Origin: Euglena gracilis
Lineage: Eukaryota; Euglenida; Euglenophyceae; Euglenales
Length of the DNA: 64,000 bases
NCBI GenBank assembly: GCA_039621445.1
Contig: CP154954.1
Coordinates: 25,246,954-25,310,953 of the forward strand
Direction of reading: 5' to 3'
The notes under the pieces are model-generated. The model was not told where the DNA came from. It worked only from the letters and a program-made list of their open reading frames with translations, and made no database searches. Positions 45,174-54,880 of this stretch are shown here, in pieces. Each line of letters starts with the position of its first letter. The first letter of the stretch is position 1. Made by a program: the position numbers and the translations under genes.

Positions 45174-45576
45174 CAGGGTTTGATATAAGGAGGGCGTACA
45201 TGGTTTAGGTGGGGGGGTGTCCTCCCCACCCCTCCCCCCTTCCTGGCCCGCAGGAGGGGGTCCGGACCACCCCCGCCCACCTGCCAGGGGGGTCCAGACC
45301 GACCCTCGGGGGGGTTCCCGGGACCCCCCCCCCAAAAGGGTCAATTTTTTCCTCCAGCGCTTTGCGCCGAAATTTTTTTTTGCATTTTTGGCACATTTTT
45401 GCCCAAAAAGTGCCCAAAATGGCACTTTTGGTCGTTCTGGGGGGTCAAAAATTTTCGGCCACCCTGACCGCGCACCTGTTTAGGTGGGGGGGTGTCCCCC
45501 CCCCCCCCCCCCCCCCCTGGCCCGCAGGGGGGGGGGGGTCCGGCCCCCCCCCCACCTGTCCTTATATCGAACCCTG
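45174..45576. mobile_element. hAT-type MITE, family F, inserted only in U3
   Basis: Ends CAGGGTTTGATATAAGGA and TCCTTATATCGAACCCTG (17 of 18 pair). Perfect target duplication CCCCTGAC at 45166-45173 and 45577-45584. U1 and U2 have the uninterrupted site, with one copy of the octamer equivalent (GCGCTGAC in U2). The interior is two C/G-rich flanks around CAGCGCTTTGCGCCGAAA and an AT-rich part with GCCCAAAATGGCAC. Confidence 0.95.
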
Positions 45577-46163
45577 CCCCTGACCTGGTATTTTACTGGG
45601 GGCAATTGGGAATGACCAATCGAGGAATGGAAATGTTGGCAGAATGAACTTCCGCCAAACATGTTTCTACCACTTTGGCCAAGGTTGCCAGGTTTTGCAT
45701 ATTTTTTTGAGAATTTCTAGAAAATAACCAATGTTTTCTATTGAAAAAAAATTGGCAGAACACAATTTGCTATTTTGGCCGAGACCAAGGAAGTTGTTCA
45801 TCTCAAAATTTTTATCCAATTTCCTTTGGCATCAGCCCCCCCCCCCCCTGTACAGTGCACTGATTTGTCGGAGCAGTTTCCCACAGGGGTTATGATTTAT
45901 GATAAATTTGTCCACACAAAAGAACAGACGTTGAAAGGTATTTTATGGCAAAGTCTCCGCAAATACCAAGGCGTAGAAAGATTTGTCCGGCACATTTCTG
46001 TGTCATCTCTTTTTCCAGCAGACAAATTCCCACATGTATGATAAATCCAGTGTACTCTGTTGTTGCAGTGTTCCCCTTTCTGTGATGCAGTTTTCCTCCC
46101 AATATTTGGTTTTTTTTTCTTTTCGATTTGTGTTATCAGTTTTTAAGCTGCAGGGGACCCCAC

Positions 46164-46200
46164 CAGGCTTTTGCTTAAGGGATTGCAGTACCCCCCCCTG
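46164..46200. mobile_element. tip of a family A MITE in U3
   Basis: CAGGCTTTTGCTTAAGGGAT followed by TGCAGTACCCCCC is the exact start of family A, and nothing of the rest follows. It abuts the inverted segment, so an aborted or rearranged insertion is likely. Confidence 0.75.
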
Positions 46201-46440
46201 CCCTTATACCAAAGCCTACCCCCAACAACCCCCGGAGTCCAGCCAACACTTTTGTCCAGCCGGCCGGCCGGAGCTGGCCCCCAGGCCCGGGTATGGGTTT
46301 CAGCACGAAGCACTGGACTACTTTGGGAAATGCTTTCCGACAGCCCAATTGTTGGGAGTGTCCCGGGGTGGTCCCACGCCAGGCTGGGTGAGGCAGGAGA
46401 CCACCGGGTCTTTTAAAAAAAGAAAAGGTCTGGCCCACGG
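46199..46440. other. inverted segment of the unit
   Basis: The sequence is the reverse complement of U2 38745-38930, e.g. TTGGGAGTGTCCCGG here against CCGGGACACTCCCAA in U1, U2 and U4 (54682). U4 has the direct orientation, so the inversion is specific to U3. Confidence 0.8.
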
Positions 46441-46772
46441 GTTGGGGGGGTGGGGGTTGGGGAGGTTGGACCCCCCAGTCCAGCTGGGAAGGATTACTTT
46501 GGGACCGCACCACGCTCTCCAGCCCTCCTCCCGGACCAATCCAACCACAGGCACTGCCGCCATATACCTTTGAAGACCCCCACCCCCCCTCTGCCGATAC
46601 GAGTCCCCAGATTGACTTATCTGCACTCATCACCTTCCCAGCGCCCCTGCCTCTCGCAGCAACGGTTCCTGCTTACATGACTGCCGTTGCTGCCCATGGA
46701 GAAGTAACAACCTGAAGAGACTGATTAACCAGCACTCATCACTTGTTTTCTCACCAAAAGCAAGGTCATATT

Positions 46773-47235
46773 CAGGGGGGGGGGAATGCGTTTCGCATTT
46801 TTTCGCATTTTTGCGCATTTTTTGCGCATTTTTTCAAATTTTCCAAAAATGCTCATTTTTGCGCATTTTTTTTCGCATTTTTGGCACATTTTTTCGTTTT
46901 TTTCAGCACATTTTTTTGCTTTTTGGCACATTTTTTCGTGATTTTCCAAAATTTTCGCATTTTTTGACCATTTTTGCAATTTTTTTGCAAAAATTTGAAA
47001 TTTTTTACTTTTTTTGAAACGCACATTTTCCTCATTATTCAACATAATTTCTTCTAATTTGCTGCCATTTTTGCATGTTTTTGGGTAGTTTTTGCATTTT
47101 CGTGATTTTGCGCATTTTGCATTTTTTTCTCGGATTTTGCACATTTTTGCGCATTTTTTCCAAAAATGCGCATTTTTTGCGCATTTTTTTGCGCATTTTT
47201 TCCGAGGCCGGGCGAGCGCATTTCCCCCCTCCCTG
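46773..47235. mobile_element. CAGGG-ended element with GCGCATTTTT tandem body
   Basis: Ends CAGG-G-run-AATGCGTTTCGC and GCGAGCGCATTT-C6-TCCCTG. The hexamer CATATT is repeated at 46767-46772 and 47236-47241, and the empty site in U2 reads TATATT once. Most of the body is degenerate TTTTTGCGCA / TTTTTCGCA repeats. No ORF is credible. The ends resemble hAT MITEs, but the duplication reads as 6 bp. Confidence 0.75.
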
Positions 47236-48569
47236 CATATTGATAACCTTGAACCATCTCGACTTCTCGAAGAATCTCAAACTTCTCGAAAATCTTGAAG
47301 CCTCGAAAAATCTGGAGGGGGGTACAAAGTGGGTTTAAAATGCAATCAAACCTTAAAAGGTTTGGAAAGGGGTTGAGGTTGGTCATTTTTTTTTTGCCAT
47401 TCCTGGCCACCTTTGGCCACTCTGGTAATTGTTGACCATTTTCGGCAATTTGTGGTCATTTTTGGTATTTTTGCAACCATTGGCCATTTTTGCAACTTTT
47501 GGCTTCCTTGGGCATTTTTGCTCACTTGGAGCTTTTTGGAGGCATTTTTGACCGCCTTTGGCTACTGCTTGCTGCCTCTGGCTCCTGTTGCCTGCTTCTG
47601 GCTGTCTTTGGAAGCTCTTGACTGTTTTCCACTGCTTTTTGGTCAGTTTTGGGCACCTTTTCCGCCGCCTTTGGTCGCTTCGGCCATTTTTCTTTTGCAC
47701 AAAACCTTGACAAATCTCGAGGGGGGGGGTCAAGAATATGGACTACCTTGGACCCCCTCCCCTAAAGTCAAGATCAAGATCCAACCGAACCAAGCGAAAT
47801 GCCATTCTGAAAGAAAAAAAACTTTTCAATAACCTTGCCTGGGGGTTGTTTTGCAATTAGCCAAAAAATTCTTTCATTCGTGCCTTCGGCCGGCCCAACA
47901 TCAGTTTGTAGCCGGGGGGACTTCTTAGTGGTTTGGAGGTTTAGCTCCAGCAGTCGATCGCTCGTCTCAAGACGAAGGGCAACCTTATTGAAACCTGGTT
48001 GGCTGACGAGAGTGCTTGGTCACTAAATTCAGACCCTTTCGGTGAGTGCCTCGCCGCACCTCCACTATTCACGTCGTGCAGAAGGCTTGCTTCCTGGCCT
48101 CGAACCGCATTCTTTGCTCCCCCCCACCTGCATTGTTTGGGTGAGGAGAGGCCTGTGGCCGGTCTCTCCCCACCCCAGGGCTGTCCGCGAGGTCGACCAC
48201 CCCCCACCCCATCATGACTGGGGGTTCATCCCCCTCCACCGGACCTTCCCATATTTCGGGGGGCGATTTTTTGGTCAAACTTCTCGTGTTGTGGCTGGGG
48301 GTGGGTCGACGCCCCCAGACCTTCCCGTACAGCCCTGCTCCACCCTACAACTGACATATTTCTCTCCTTCCCCCCTCTTTCGGCCACCCCATCCGATGTG
48401 CAGCGTTTGGACGGAATGGGAAGCGTTCTGTACCGTTTTCCACATCATGTATTTTCTCTGAGTTGAATCTAAAATTTTACCCATTTTTCTTCATTTTTTG
48501 TTTCGACCGTTTTCGCTGGCTTTTAGCGTGTGGTTAAGATTCGAGTTCACCCCACCGACAGCCTTCCCC

Positions 48570-49370
48570 CTCCCAGCCGATGGGTTGCCGGCCGTCTCAT
48601 TTAAACTCCACAGAAGCCTAACGCGGCAAACAAACACTGTATTATTTGACTCAGCCTAGGCCGCTACCACTCCTCACAGCTGCGCTTGTGTCCCCCCGCG
48701 CGACTTCCGTCTGTGGTCGGGGGCAATGGCTCTGTGTGATGCGCTCCTCCCTCGTGTTCATTCAATAATGCCCCACGCATGGTACGTCAATTTCTATTGT
48801 AGGCCAGTGGGTTTGAGCGTGTCGATGTAGGACAGTACCGGAGGGGATGTGGATTTTTTCTCAAGTAAAAACCTCCACTCAAAAAAATCTGGGAATCAGT
48901 CACCAGGGAAAAAACGTAAACAAAAAAGGAAAGGCACAAACTCCATGACCCATGGTCCATGTTCCACTTCCCTTCCCCTCTCTGAGGCACTGCATGGAAA
49001 CAACCTCAAATGGTCTATTTTGCATTTTCGGTTGGGACAAAAAACGACAAGGAAAAATTATGGGAAGCCACTAATTTTGCCCATCATTTTTCCCGTCATT
49101 TGTTTCTCCCGTGCTCTTTCTACTTCTACGCCCTTTGGATGGGGGGTGTGACGCTCAGGGGTAGTCAACTTCCGCACAATAAAGTTGGTGATGTTGCACA
49201 CAGCGCGGACAAAAATGACGTGAAAACAAAAATTACGGGACAACAATTACGGCAAATTTTTTTGGGAATTTTTCGATTTTCGAACAGTTGGGTTTGGGAA
49301 AATTTTTAAATTTAAAACAGCCAAAAGCAACGGTGGGCAATTCTGTGAAGTGATCCCAGGGCAGCAGAAA
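48570..49370. other. DNA specific to U4, partly shared with 62590-62830
   Basis: At 48570-48800 it shares GTCTGTGGTCGGGGGCA, CTCGTCCCTCGT-like and AATAATGCCCCAC words with 62600-62830. The remainder to 49370 is AT-rich and without a recognised gene. Confidence 0.45.
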
Positions 49371-49374
49371 TTGT

Positions 49375-49686
49375 TTGCTCCCACATTCTTTTTCAATTGA
49401 ATTTTTGGCATTGCCATGGGCAATCCTTGATGAAGTTGAAGCATTCCCAGGACATCCACAAATTTGGGATTACAACTACACCAATGGTGTTACTGATTGG
49501 GCCTGGCAATTCGCCATCAAAGAGGCCATTGATCGACACAAAAAAGGAGAGAATAAAGAAGGATCACCGCGGGCATTCCGCGCGCTCTGGGCTGATGTCC
49601 CTTCTGCTGTCCATGTGTGTGATGGCTGTTTCTTTCGTAGACCATGGACAGTCCATGTCCTTCGATGGCACTTCCCTTTTCTTTGA
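49375..49686 (+). CDS. 103-codon ORF of unknown function, tentative
   Basis: The first 60 codons read like a folded protein (IEFLALPWAILDEVEAFPGH, DWAWQFAIKEAIDRHKKGEN). The last third corresponds to unit sequence that is not open in this frame in U1-U3. No homologue is recognised. It could be an exon of an older inserted sequence. Confidence 0.3.
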   Translation: MLPHSFSIEFLALPWAILDEVEAFPGHPQIWDYNYTNGVTDWAWQFAIKEAIDRHKKGENKEGSPRAFRALWADVPSAVHVCDGCFFRRPWTVHVLRWHFPFL

Positions 49687-49909
49687 CTCAAAGAGGCGTT
49701 GAAACTCCATGGTGGAAAAAATCTGGTCAAAATTTTTGTGACAATTTTGGTGGTTTCCCAAAGTTTTTGTTTTTTGTAAATTTTGACTGTATGTTCAATT
49801 TTGTATTTTGTTTTATTTTGGAAAAAATAGCAAGAATCACCCAGAATTTGTTGCATTTTTTTGTGCCTTTTTGGCAAAAGGTTTTCATCATGAGTGGGAA
49901 AAATCATTA

Positions 49910-50545
49910 ACCTCCCCCCATTTAAACCGACCCGTCGGTTTGGGACTTTTGGGTTGGCGGAAATCCTGGAGAGGGTCGGTTTGGACGGGGGGTCGGTTTC
50001 AGGGGGAGCACACGGCTGGCCGACGGCATGACGGAAGCGGGTTGATGTTAGCAAGCAATTTCAATTGGCAAATGCCCAATTTGGTCGACCAATTCCAAAC
50101 TTTGAGTGACAAATGCCTAACTTGAAATAGAAATTCTTAATTTTCAGCAGCAAATGCCGAATTTTGGGTGTAATATCCAATTTTTGGTTGTAAACTGCCT
50201 AATTTTGGGGGCAAACTTCAAATTTTTGGTGGAAAATGCCTAATTTTGTAATTTTTGGGTGCCAACACCAAATTTTCGGAGGAAAATGCCCAAATTTGAG
50301 GTGCAAACTGCAAAATTTGGATGCAAATGCCTAATTTTGGGTGTAAAATCCTAATTTTGGGTCATCAATAATAACCATTCAATGAGCATGGACGCTCTTT
50401 CTGTTGGCGGCTTCCAATATGTTGTGCATGTTTGTCATCCAACTTGCCATGTGCCATGTTTCTGTTTTTTGGTTGAAATTCTGCAATGGGTCGGTTTGGA
50501 AGGGTAGGTCGGTTTAGAAGGGGGTCGGTTTAAATGGGGGGGGGT
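49910..50545. mobile_element. C-tipped TA-inserting element 5
   Basis: Ends ACCTCCCCCCATTTAAACCG and CGGTTTAAAT-G9-T. TTA is present on both sides (49907-49909, 50546-50548), and the empty site in U3 reads CATTACCATT with one TTA, so the target duplication is TA or TTA. The interior has GGTCGGTTT sub-repeats near both ends and a long degenerate array of AATGCCYAATTTTGGGTG-like words (50050-50360). There is no credible ORF. The length is 636 bp. Confidence 0.85.
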
Positions 50546-51867
50546 TTACCATTTTCAATCAAAGCTGAATTTTTCAATCATTAATTTTCCAAAAATGAGA
50601 ATTTTCCCATCATTTTTCCTCGTCATTTTTCCCCACCATTCTTGTTTTCCGCCATTTTTGTCCAGATTGTAAGCTTTTTTACCTTTTTTTGCGCAATTGT
50701 GCAAACGGAGTGACACATTTTGTGTTTCAACCGTCGACGAGAAAAAGTGAGAATTGCCCCCTTGTTCAGGTGTTCGGCTGGGGTGGCCCAGCTGAATTTG
50801 TAGTGACCTCAGGGACATGCCCAAACCCCCGTTTTCCTATCTGGTGGCATGGTTTTGTCGATGTGCAGAAATCATGTTTTGTAGCCCGAGTATCACTGAA
50901 AACACGTGGTAGGCCCGAAAACTGAGGCGGCCGAATTCGCATTTAAGCTTATTTATGTTGATTGCGCATTTGCGCAAATTTCCGATTTTTTTCATTTCGG
51001 CTGTGTGGCTCCTGGGGGTTTGAAAACACGGCAACAACTGAGTGCAAAAAAATGAGCAAAATCCTGTTTTTGGCGGTGTGATCCCTGGGACTTTGGCGAA
51101 AAATGGTGTTTTGGGGGTCCAGCAATGGGCTCCGCACGTCGAAACCCCCGGGACCTCCCCCCCGGGAGTGTAAAAAACACAAAAAAGCGGAAACTGGAAC
51201 GGGACCATCACTGCCCTTTTTGCTCCTTTCGGCTGTTTCCCAGGGTGTCCTCAAACTGCCAGCGGTGTACGTTTCGGGTGTTTGCCAGACCGTCGGTGTG
51301 GCGTTTTTGGGTTGATTTGTTAAAGCACAGGGAGGAAGGACCGGGGTGTGTAGGTTTGATGTGACCAAGCCGGTGGCAAGAACGCAGGGGAAGGAAAGTG
51401 AGTGCGGGGTGTTTGGCAAGGGGTGTGCAGAGGGGAAGAAATAGGGTACGCGGGAAATGAAGGAGACGGGTGTCTCACACTCAATTTTTAACCGGGATTC
51501 ACACAACCAGTTTTGTTGCAAATAACCCAGCAGAAAAAGCGCAACCCTTGAAGGACATAGTTGTGTTTATGGGCGCGAATGCGCGCACAAACATAATTGT
51601 GTTGGTGCGCGCATTTGCATAAATGGCGCGACAAAGGGGCTGTGACGGTGCGAACGAGTGGGCCGTCCAGAAACATAATTTGGTGGGTTTTTCACATTGT
51701 TTGTCGACGGTGCCAGTTCATTGGTGCTAAAGCGTGCATAAACAAAAAATGTGTTTATGGGCGCAAATGCGCGCACCAACACAATTTGTTCATTGGTTCT
51801 GAATGGTCGATAAATGGTGTGACAAAACACTTGTAAATCGCTGGTGATTCTTGTGCATTAAAGCGCG

Positions 51868-51965
51868 TGCCACGTTGTTGGTGGGCACAAATGCGCAAAT
51901 TAATCACGTGCAGAAATTCCAGAATTTCACTAGTTTGCGCATTTGCACCCACCAACACCGTGCTA
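51868..51965. repeat. 28-bp-arm inverted repeat in repeat R
   Basis: ACGTTGTTGGTGGGCACAAA then TGCGCAAA on the left pairs with TTTGCGCA then TTTGCACCCACCAACACCGT on the right, with about three mismatches in 28 and a loop of about 30 bp. Confidence 0.8.
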
Positions 51966-52029
51966 CACGCTTTAGCACCGGTTGATGGCGATGTGTTGCG
52001 TGTGTGACAGCGCGAGCAATGACCAGCCC

Positions 52030-52061
52030 GGGAATCAATTTCCAGCGGGAAATTGATTCCC
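52030..52061. repeat. 14-bp-arm hairpin (GGGAATCAATTTCC)
   Basis: GGGAATCAATTTCC, a 4-base loop AGCG, then GGAAATTGATTCCC. The word GGGAAATTGATTCCC recurs at about 63400 in the related segment. Confidence 0.9.
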
Positions 52062-52280
52062 GATGGAAAGGACGGTGCCTGTATGCATCTTTGCATTCAT
52101 TGACGGAACTGCATGGCGAACGGTGGATATGGTGATTCACTATGCATGTAATGGCACGCCGGGAGAGGTCAATAAAGGAGGAAAGCAACGCGCGTGTGCG
52201 CAAACCAATGGCACCCTGAGAATGTGCGGGTGTGAAATGCTGTTGGGAGGGGGCCTGAAAAATGGCGTCCACCCCGCTGG

Positions 52281-52530
52281 CTCATTTCTCATGAACGGCA
52301 GGAGGACCTCGGTCGCCCGCTCCTACCGGGTGTATTGAGAAGGGGGGAAGGCTGTGGCATTGAGTGGGAGTCGGAGGTTGGGACCAGGTGCCGGCTGGGG
52401 GCTGGGCTGGTGGGTGTGCTGCTGTCCTCCACTGGGTTAGGATCTCCCCTCCCCCCAGCCGATGCACCCACCCAGCCGCTGACACACAGCCACTCCATAT
52501 AGCTCTGAAGACACCCCACCCCCTCTGCCG
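52281..52530. repeat. segment related to the window end and to the unit end
   Basis: Shares TCATTTCT...CGCCCGCTCCT...CCGGGTG, CTGTCCT and CTCTGCCGA order with 63648-63940, and less clearly with 38950-39100. No gene was recognised. Confidence 0.45.
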
Positions 52531-52620
52531 ACCAGAGATTTTTTAAAAGTTTCGTGACCGTTGGGGGAGTGGGTGGGTCCCGGCCGAGCCCCCCCCCCCC
52601 TCAGGGTTGGGCCAAGTGGG

Positions 52621-52810
52621 TATCCCGGCAGGGGCAGGGTTTTCCTCTATTTTCGATGCACAAGATTCCTCTATTTTCTCGGACCCCAAAATTGGACCCC
52701 CCAAAGGTGCCCCCCACCCAGGGATGGGGTCCAGAACCTCCGGGCCCACAAAAATCTCAGTTCCCGACACAGGTGTCCTCAGGTCGGCCCATCTCGCTGT
52801 ACTGACAATC
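52621..52810. other. short spacer
   Basis: Duplicated TTCCTCTATTTTC words (52640-52680) and C-rich sequence. Nothing else was recognised. Confidence 0.3.
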
Positions 52811-52811
52811 T

Positions 52812-53204
52812 AACCCCCCCCCTAATAGTGCTGAAGGGCCAATAGAGCTGCTGGTCCAAATAGTGCTGCACCCCCAGCCGGATGAAGCGAGCGTCCAATA
52901 GTGCTGCACCCCCCCAAATGTGAAATGCGTAGAAGCTAGTGCAGCCTACTGCAGGCACCTTTTTTAATCCGCAGAGAGGGGAAAGGCAAATGCAATTCCC
53001 ACCCGAGCAACTCACAGAAGTTGTCCGAAGATGAACCACACGACCTCACTAGCCTCAGAGAAGGACATTGAGCAGACAAAAGGGTGTCTGTGGTGATAGA
53101 GGCACCCAGTCCAATAGTGCTGCGGGTCCAAATAGTGCTGCACCCCCCGCCGGCGGAGGCGGCCGTTCAATAGAGCTGTGGGTGCAATACTATTTGGGGG
53201 GGTT
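52812..53204. mobile_element. C-tipped TA-inserting element 6
   Basis: Left flank TA then A-C9-TAATAGTGCTG; right end AGTATTG-like sequence, ACTATTT-G7-TT then TA (53205-53206). The interior is sub-repeats of CCAATAGTGCTGCACCCCC and CCAATAGAGCTG in both orientations, bracketing GCCGGCGGAGGCGGCC. A central stretch (52920-53090) is unique. The architecture is as in elements 1, 3 and 5. Confidence 0.7.
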
Positions 53205-53206
53205 TA

Positions 53207-53418
53207 CTCCCTCAAGCCCACCTTCCACCCCCAGGTGGCTCACAGCAACGGTTCCCCGCCTAAATGACTGGCGTTGCTCCCCTGGGCCCGGTTGCCCTGC
53301 GCTCCAGCACTGCGCTATGCCCGAGTGCCCTGCGGCGCATCTGCTCCCATATAAGGTCAACGGTTGGCACTCATTGGCGGTGTCCTGCATCTATTTCAGA
53401 ACCATTGCTGCTTTTAGT
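53207..53418. other. spacer with CAGCAACGGTTCC / GGCGTTGCTCC pair
   Basis: Carries CACAGCAACGGTTCC and TGACTGGCGTTGCTCC, the inverted pair that ends the array unit (31960-32050 in U1). No gene was recognised. Confidence 0.4.
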
Positions 53419-53832
53419 TTAGTTTAAACTAAAGCAGTTTAATTTTAGGCAGCCAAGTATAATATGAATTTGTGGGGCTAGCGGCATAAGAATCGACACC
53501 TGGAAAAGTGTCTCCAACAGAAATGTATCAAATTCAACGAAGACAGTGCTTAATTTGGACAAGCTGGAGGCTGCAGTGGAATCTTCATATGTGTGTCTTT
53601 TGCTTATTGCAACAAGTTCTGTTCCAGCTGGGACGGTGCACCTTTCAGTTCGGTTGTAGATGTTCTGTTGTGGAAATGCACGTGTATATACTGCTGCAGC
53701 GTTATACCAAATGTAATTGTTCAAATTTTCCAGTCCTAGTTTTACAACCTGGCTAGTTCCAATATAGTATATTCCCTGTTGGTGACCCATAACCCCCGAA
53801 GACAGTAAATTGACGATGAAGGAGGACAACAT
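53419..53832 (-). CDS. 137-codon ORF of unknown function, interrupted upstream by a MITE
   Basis: The frame reads MLSSFIVNLLSSGVMGHQQG, IYYIGTSQVVKLGLENLNNY, then RTERCTVPAGTELVAISKRH and STVFVEFDTFLLETLFQVSI. The composition is that of a compact folded protein without low complexity. The first 17 residues match the U1-U3 frame at 37560-37775 with conservative changes. Upstream, the frame is cut by the MITE at 53843-54265. No family is recognised. U1-U3 lack the rest of this frame, so either they lost it or U4 gained it. Confidence 0.4.
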   Translation of the reverse strand: MLSSFIVNLLSSGVMGHQQGIYYIGTSQVVKLGLENLNNYIWYNAAAVYTRAFPQQNIYNRTERCTVPAGTELVAISKRHTYEDSTAASSLSKLSTVFVEFDTFLLETLFQVSILMPLAPQIHIILGCLKLNCFSLN

Positions 53833-53842
53833 GGGCCAGAAT

Positions 53843-54265
53843 CAGGCTTTTTCTAAAGCCTTTCAATCCCAGAGGGGGGGGGGACGCTAGCTATTTTGGC
53901 GAGTGGGAATTATACTGGACCACTTTGGGGGCTTCTGCTGGCAGGGCAAGCTAATGAATTTTTCTCCAGTATTTTTTTCCATTGGCCGGTGCGAAGTGCC
54001 GAGTTTTTTGAGACCCCCTAAAGCTGGTGAAAAATGCCATTGTTTGCCATTTTCGTGTTTTTTTGGAACAAAATCAGCCAAAAAATGTATTGAAAACCTT
54101 ATTTTTTACCTCGGCGTGCAGCAGCGGAAGAAATTTTTTTCCTGTTGGGGGGACCCCAGCCCCCCCTCCCCCAGGGGGAGGGGGATCCAGCTAGTCCATT
54201 TTTTCCAGTGTCTAGCAAAATGGCTGGCCACTGGACCCCCCCATGTGGTCCTTAAGCAGTTGCCT
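53843..54265. mobile_element. hAT-type MITE, family A, copy 3
   Basis: Starts CAGGCTTTTTCTAAAG and ends CCTTAAGCAGTTGCCTG. Flanks GCCAGAAT (53835-53842) and GCCAGAAA (54266-54273) match in 7 of 8 bases. The interior is collinear with copies 1 and 2 (GGTGCGAAGTGCCG motif, GGAACAAAATCAGCCAAAAA). It splits U4 sequence that is continuous in U1-U3. Confidence 0.85.
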
Positions 54266-54880
54266 GGCCAGAAAGAAATGCTTCAATTGGGTGATCACAG
54301 TTTGACAAGATTGCAATGTATGCCCCACAGCATCAACGCCCTTAACTCAACGAAAGGAAAATGCATCCGGTGAACAACAGGCCCAAATGTGTGCTTTGCA
54401 GACGAGTTCAGAGGTATATTGCTCCGAAAAGCCTCTGTTTATAAGAGTACCATTTACGGTACAGACTGTGACTCCTTGCAAGCTGGTCAATGCTGGTTAT
54501 TAGCAAGGAACGTAAGAGCAACAAAAGTGACTGAAAATCGACATTGATCAAACTTTTTCCCTCTGACCCGGACCTAGCGTGGAAACTGTTCTCTACCCTC
54601 TGTACCCCCGACATGATACCTTTATGGGGGCAATTGGCAATAGCCAGTCGAGGAATGGGCCTGCCTGGCGTGGGACCACCCCGGGACACTCCCAACAATT
54701 GGGCTGTCGGAAAGCATTTCCCAAAGTAGTCCAGTGCTTCGTGCTGAAACCCATACCCGGTCCTGGGGGCCAGCTCCGGCCGGCCGGCTGGACAAAGGTG
54801 TTGGTTGGGGTTGGAGGCAGGCTTTAGTAAGGGCGGGGGGGGGGGGTTGGACCGCTGGTCCAGCAGGGTAGGGGGGTCCC

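Larger units (their letters stand above)
39581..46710. repeat. tandem-array unit U3 (7.13 kb) with insertion and inversion
   Basis: Very similar to U2 up to about 45160. It then carries a 403-bp MITE at 45174-45576, more divergence after 45600, a 37-bp tip of a family A MITE at 46164-46200, and an inverted segment at about 46199-46440. Direct orientation resumes by about 46470 and runs to the start of U4 (GAAGTAACAACCTGAAGAGA at 46701). Confidence 0.85.
50936..52280. mobile_element. repeat R, copy 2
   Basis: It joins U4 sequence abruptly after AGGCCCGAAAACTGAGG. It contains GATTGCGCATTTGCGCAAAT at the left, the 16060-16420-like segment at 51220-51545, then GCGCAAATGCGC palindromes (51555-51960) and a CTGTGACGG...TTGTCGACGG segment. 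It lacks the 230-codon ORF seen in copy 1. From 51995 it resembles 63366-63440 (GTGTGTGACAGCGC and GGGAAATTGATTCCC). Confidence 0.6.
46711..54880. repeat. decayed array unit U4, broken by insertions
   Basis: Unit pieces in order: 46704-46772, 47236-48440, about 48480-48570, 49610-49909, 50546-50930, 52530-52620, 53770-53842 and 54266-54860. They match U3 in the same order with much more divergence than U1-U3 show among themselves. Between them lie a MITE (46773), two C-tipped elements (49910, 52812), repeat R copy 2, a family A MITE (53843) and unassigned DNA. It is the oldest unit of the array. Confidence 0.8.

Noticed and set aside
47035-47144. Lys-rich minus-strand ORFs in the U4 insertion
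   Set aside because: They are translations of the TTTTTGCGCA array of the inserted element.
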